64,000 bases of DNA from UBA981 sp942490995. GTDB taxonomy: Bacteria > Pseudomonadota > Gammaproteobacteria > Ga0077536. This document shows positions 62,299 through 64,000 of the stretch, piece by piece (the first letter of the stretch is position 1; each line of letters begins with the position of its first letter). The translations under genes were made by a program, and so were the position numbers. The stretch covers positions 62,001 to 126,000 of the forward strand of contig CALOBG010000051.1 of NCBI GenBank assembly GCA_942490995.1, in the 5' to 3' direction. Under the pieces are notes generated by a model. That model made no database searches and was not told where the DNA came from. It saw only the letters and a list, made by a program, of their open reading frames with translations.

Positions 62299-62316
62299 TG
62301 TACAAGTAATGGTACA
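62299..62316. promoter_or_regulatory. Probable YefM operator
   Basis: TGTACA at 62299 and GGTACA at 62311, centres 12 bases apart. YefM of E. coli is known to bind TGTACA motifs with this spacing ahead of yefM-yoeB. Confidence 0.7.
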
Positions 62317-62335
62317 GCTATCCGGATATCTCACG

Positions 62336-62587
62336 ATGGACACAATTACTTATTCCGAAGCTCGCAGCAAGCTGGCTAAAACTATGGAAAAAGTCTGTGA
62401 CGATCACGCCCCCGTCATCATTACGCGTAAGAATTCGCGCTCTGTCGTGATGCTGTCGCTCGATGATTATGAAGCTCTCGAAGAGACTACTTACCTACTC
62501 CATAGCCCGAAAAACGCGAAACGGCTCCTCGAATCAATCGCTGAAATTGAGTCTTCCGGAGGGACGGAACGAGCCCTCGCTGAATGA
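62336..62587 (+). CDS. yefM: YefM-family antitoxin
   Basis: 83 residues from the ATG at 62336: MDTITYSEARSKLAKTMEKV, CDDHAPVIITRKNSRSVVML and SLDDYEALEETTYLLHSPKN, the Phd/YefM pattern. Lies against the array direction with its own operator. Overlaps yoeB by ATGA. Confidence 0.95.
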   Translation: MDTITYSEARSKLAKTMEKVCDDHAPVIITRKNSRSVVMLSLDDYEALEETTYLLHSPKNAKRLLESIAEIESSGGTERALAE

Positions 62588-62838
62588 AGCTGATCTTTTC
62601 GGAACATGCCTGGAAGGATTACTTGTACTGGCAACGTACCGACAAAAAGCTACTAAAACGGATTAACTCTCTGATACTCGACATTCAGCGCTCACCATTT
62701 GAGGGGATAGGAAAGCCAGAACCTCTCAAGCATGGACTGGCCGGGTATTGGTCTCGGCGCATCAATGACGAACATCGTGTCGTCTACAGGTTCGAAGACG
62801 ACGCGATTTACTTTGCGCAAATGCGGTACCACTACTAA
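62584..62838 (+). CDS. yoeB: YoeB-family mRNA interferase toxin
   Basis: 84 residues: LIFSEHAWKDYLYWQRTDKK, GIGKPEPLKHGLAGYWSRRI, NDEHRVVYRFEDDAIYFAQM, ending RYHY. The catalytic Glu (KPEPLK), Arg (WSRRI) and C-terminal His-Tyr of YoeB are all present. Cleaves mRNA at the ribosome A site. Confidence 0.96.
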   Translation: MKLIFSEHAWKDYLYWQRTDKKLLKRINSLILDIQRSPFEGIGKPEPLKHGLAGYWSRRINDEHRVVYRFEDDAIYFAQMRYHY

Positions 62839-62847
62839 GGACGAGGC

Positions 62848-63000
62848 ACCTAACAGTTGTATATACAGAATGCGTAAATAGTGTACTAGGCAGAATCAAT
62901 ATAGTCAGATAAATACGGAATAGGTACACTCGTGGGAGTGAGGCTGGCTGGTGCGCTATACGCCGGCAATATCCCGACTTTGGAACAAGGAGGTTCTGAA
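62848..63000 (-). promoter_or_regulatory. attI region between the first cassette and the integrase gene
   Basis: ACCTAAC at 62848-62854 (GTTAGGT on the minus strand) is the junction where new cassettes would insert. The AT-rich stretch 62855-62920 includes the palindrome TGTATATACA at 62858. It should hold attI and the promoters of the array and of intI, which I cannot place exactly. Confidence 0.75.
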
Positions 63001-64000
63001 ATGGGCGAGATCGCTCCACGGATCAAGGACGACGATTTCTGGGATCGGTTCATTCAATGCGTGCGCAAGGTCGAGCGTCGGCCGATATTCGTGCGCCATT
63101 ATGTGTTGCGGGTCGAGCGGTACCTTCGGGCGATGCGCGGTACCGACCCGGCGACCCATCGGGCGCTCGATGTCGAGGCGTGGCTGCGTCGCGCCGGGCA
63201 ATCTTCGCGGCTCGAGTCCTGGCAGTTTGTTCAGATCGTGAACGCGCTGCAGCTGTTTTTCGATGAGTTTCTGCGCGTGCCGTGGGCCGGCACGTTTGAT
63301 TGGGACTACTGGCGGGTTGGCGCGCGCACGCTGGACACCTCCCACTCGACCCTCGCGCGGGAAGCGCCGGTTCCGCTCGACGGCGATGATCACGACGGTG
63401 TCCGTCTCGGGGAAATCCGGCGCATGCACCCCGAGATTTTCGATCCGCTGACCTCGGCTATCCGCCAGCGCGCCTATTCGATCCGTACCGAGCAGGCCTA
63501 CACGCACTGGGTGGCCCGCTATCTGGCTTTCTATGCAGCTCGCGATCCGCGCGAGCTGACTGGCGCGGATGTTCGCCACTTCCTGGAATTCCTGGTGGTG
63601 AAACGCAACGTGGCCGCGAGTACGCAAGGCCAGGCCCTGAACGCTCTGGTGTTTCTCTACGCGCAGGTTCTGGAAATGCCACTGCCCGAACTGGAGTCGT
63701 TCGCTAGATCGAAGCGTCCGCGCAAGTTGCCGGTGGTCATGACCCCGGATCAGGTTCGGGCGCTTTTTGCGCAGATGACCGGGGTACAGTTGCTGATGGC
63801 GCGGCTGCTGTACGGTACGGGCATGCGGCTCATGGAATGTATCCGCCTGCGCGTCAAGGACATCGACTTTGATTACCGTCAGATTGTCGTCCGCGATGGC
63901 AAGGGCGCGAAAGATCGCGTCGTACCGCTGCCTGACGCTTTACGCGTACCCCTGCGCCAGCATCTGGACGAAGTCAGAAGTTGTTTTGACGACGATATCG
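63001..64000 (+). CDS. intI: Integron integrase with N-terminal extension, 3' end outside window
   Basis: A tyrosine recombinase acting on attI and attC. The ATG at 63001 has AAGGAGG 7 bases upstream and the frame stays open to the window end (333 codons). The part from about residue 142 on is typical IntI: YSIRTEQAYTHWVARYLAFY, VAASTQGQALNALVFLYAQV, RPRKLPVVMTPDQVRALF, LLYGTGMRLMECIRLRVKDI (first catalytic Arg at residue 276) and VRDGKGAKDRVVPLP. Before it lie about 140 extra residues with WDRFIQCVRKVERRPIFVRH, which look like a second SAM-like domain. The IntI-specific insert and the catalytic Tyr lie beyond the window. Confidence 0.95.
   Translation, partial: MGEIAPRIKDDDFWDRFIQCVRKVERRPIFVRHYVLRVERYLRAMRGTDPATHRALDVEAWLRRAGQSSRLESWQFVQIVNALQLFFDEFLRVPWAGTFDWDYWRVGARTLDTSHSTLAREAPVPLDGDDHDGVRLGEIRRMHPEIFDPLTSAIRQRAYSIRTEQAYTHWVARYLAFYAARDPRELTGADVRHFLEFLVVKRNVAASTQGQALNALVFLYAQVLEMPLPELESFARSKRPRKLPVVMTPDQVRALFAQMTGVQLLMARLLYGTGMRLMECIRLRVKDIDFDYRQIVVRDGKGAKDRVVPLPDALRVPLRQHLDEVRSCFDDDI

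Noticed and set aside
62855..62870. LexA box ahead of intI
   Set aside because: The sequence has ACAG...ACAG around TGTATATACA, but the left half-site CTGT of the CTGT-N8-ACAG consensus is missing. SOS control is possible, but this is not adequate support.
1..64000. tRNA or rRNA genes as the integration site of the array
   Set aside because: None recognised in the window by reading; the integron's left edge is decayed and its integrase end runs beyond the window.

Overview
The window looks like chromosome of a high-GC gammaproteobacterium. That placement is inferred from the style of hemF, hisB/hisH, the CaiB/BaiF enzyme and the integron integrase; no species is identified. It has two very different halves. 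Bases 1 to about 14.6 kb are ordinary chromosome: a Rieske oxygenase, hemF, hisB (frameshifted as read) and hisH, a leftward run of small oxygenase/RidA genes ending in a nitronate monooxygenase, and a rightward run CaiB/BaiF - conserved protein - UGSC selenoprotein. The last gene carries an in-frame TGA inside a UGSC motif followed by a good bacterial SECIS hairpin. From 8.8 kb to 20.2 kb almost everything is on the minus strand (NTF2-like, PEP-mutase-like, cupin, RidA, GNAT, metallo-beta-lactamase, GlcG, thioesterase), and decayed attC-like sequences appear from about 16.9 kb.

From about 20 kb to 62.9 kb the window is a large sedentary chromosomal integron. The integrase gene starts at 63001, reads rightward and leaves the window. 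The attI junction is at about 62848-62854, and the cassettes run leftward, so most cassette genes are on the minus strand. I can place 30 attC sites between 33.5 and 62.3 kb, plus further intact, split or decayed ones to the left. The attC bodies fall into a few hairpin classes: class H (arm TGCTACTGCGGGCTTG and its GTTACAGCGGGC / GTTACAGCGCGC relatives), class T (arm TTGACGGCGAC) and class R (arm GACTGCCGCGCG). Cassette cargo is rich in toxin-antitoxin pairs (YefM/YoeB, HigBA, ParE-like, two BrnTA copies plus one divergent BrnTA, two DUF2283 pairs, a DUF4160/DUF2442 pair), a lone barstar, small membrane proteins and lipoproteins, a DEDDh exonuclease, a DUF4188 and a GFA-like protein. Twelve cassettes have no convincing gene. 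Eight of these belong to one family (N1), most exactly 377 bp long, and three to another (N2).

The array is heavily invaded. Two unrelated IS110-family elements (called A and B here) sit at fixed positions beside the attC core site, always in the same orientation relative to attC. Both have the long downstream non-coding end expected of IS1111-type elements, which carry a target-guiding RNA there. One A copy is itself split by an IS21 and an IS3 element. Two inverted IS66 copies (20628-22998 and 29774-32144) bracket a segment whose cassettes all point the other way. Rejoining its ends restores an IS30 transposase reading frame and an 8-bp target duplication, so the segment was inverted by recombination between the IS66 copies. 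IS1182, IS30 and IS1380 elements complete the set; the IS1380 splits a DUF2306 gene whose frame is restored when the element is removed.

A property seen in essentially every cassette is that its first 9-13 bases and its last 9-13 bases are complementary, well beyond the 7-base core. The bases differ from cassette to cassette while pairing is kept, so the outer attC stem of the circular cassette is longer than the core alone. In at least eight cassettes the attC core also provides the stop codon of the gene.
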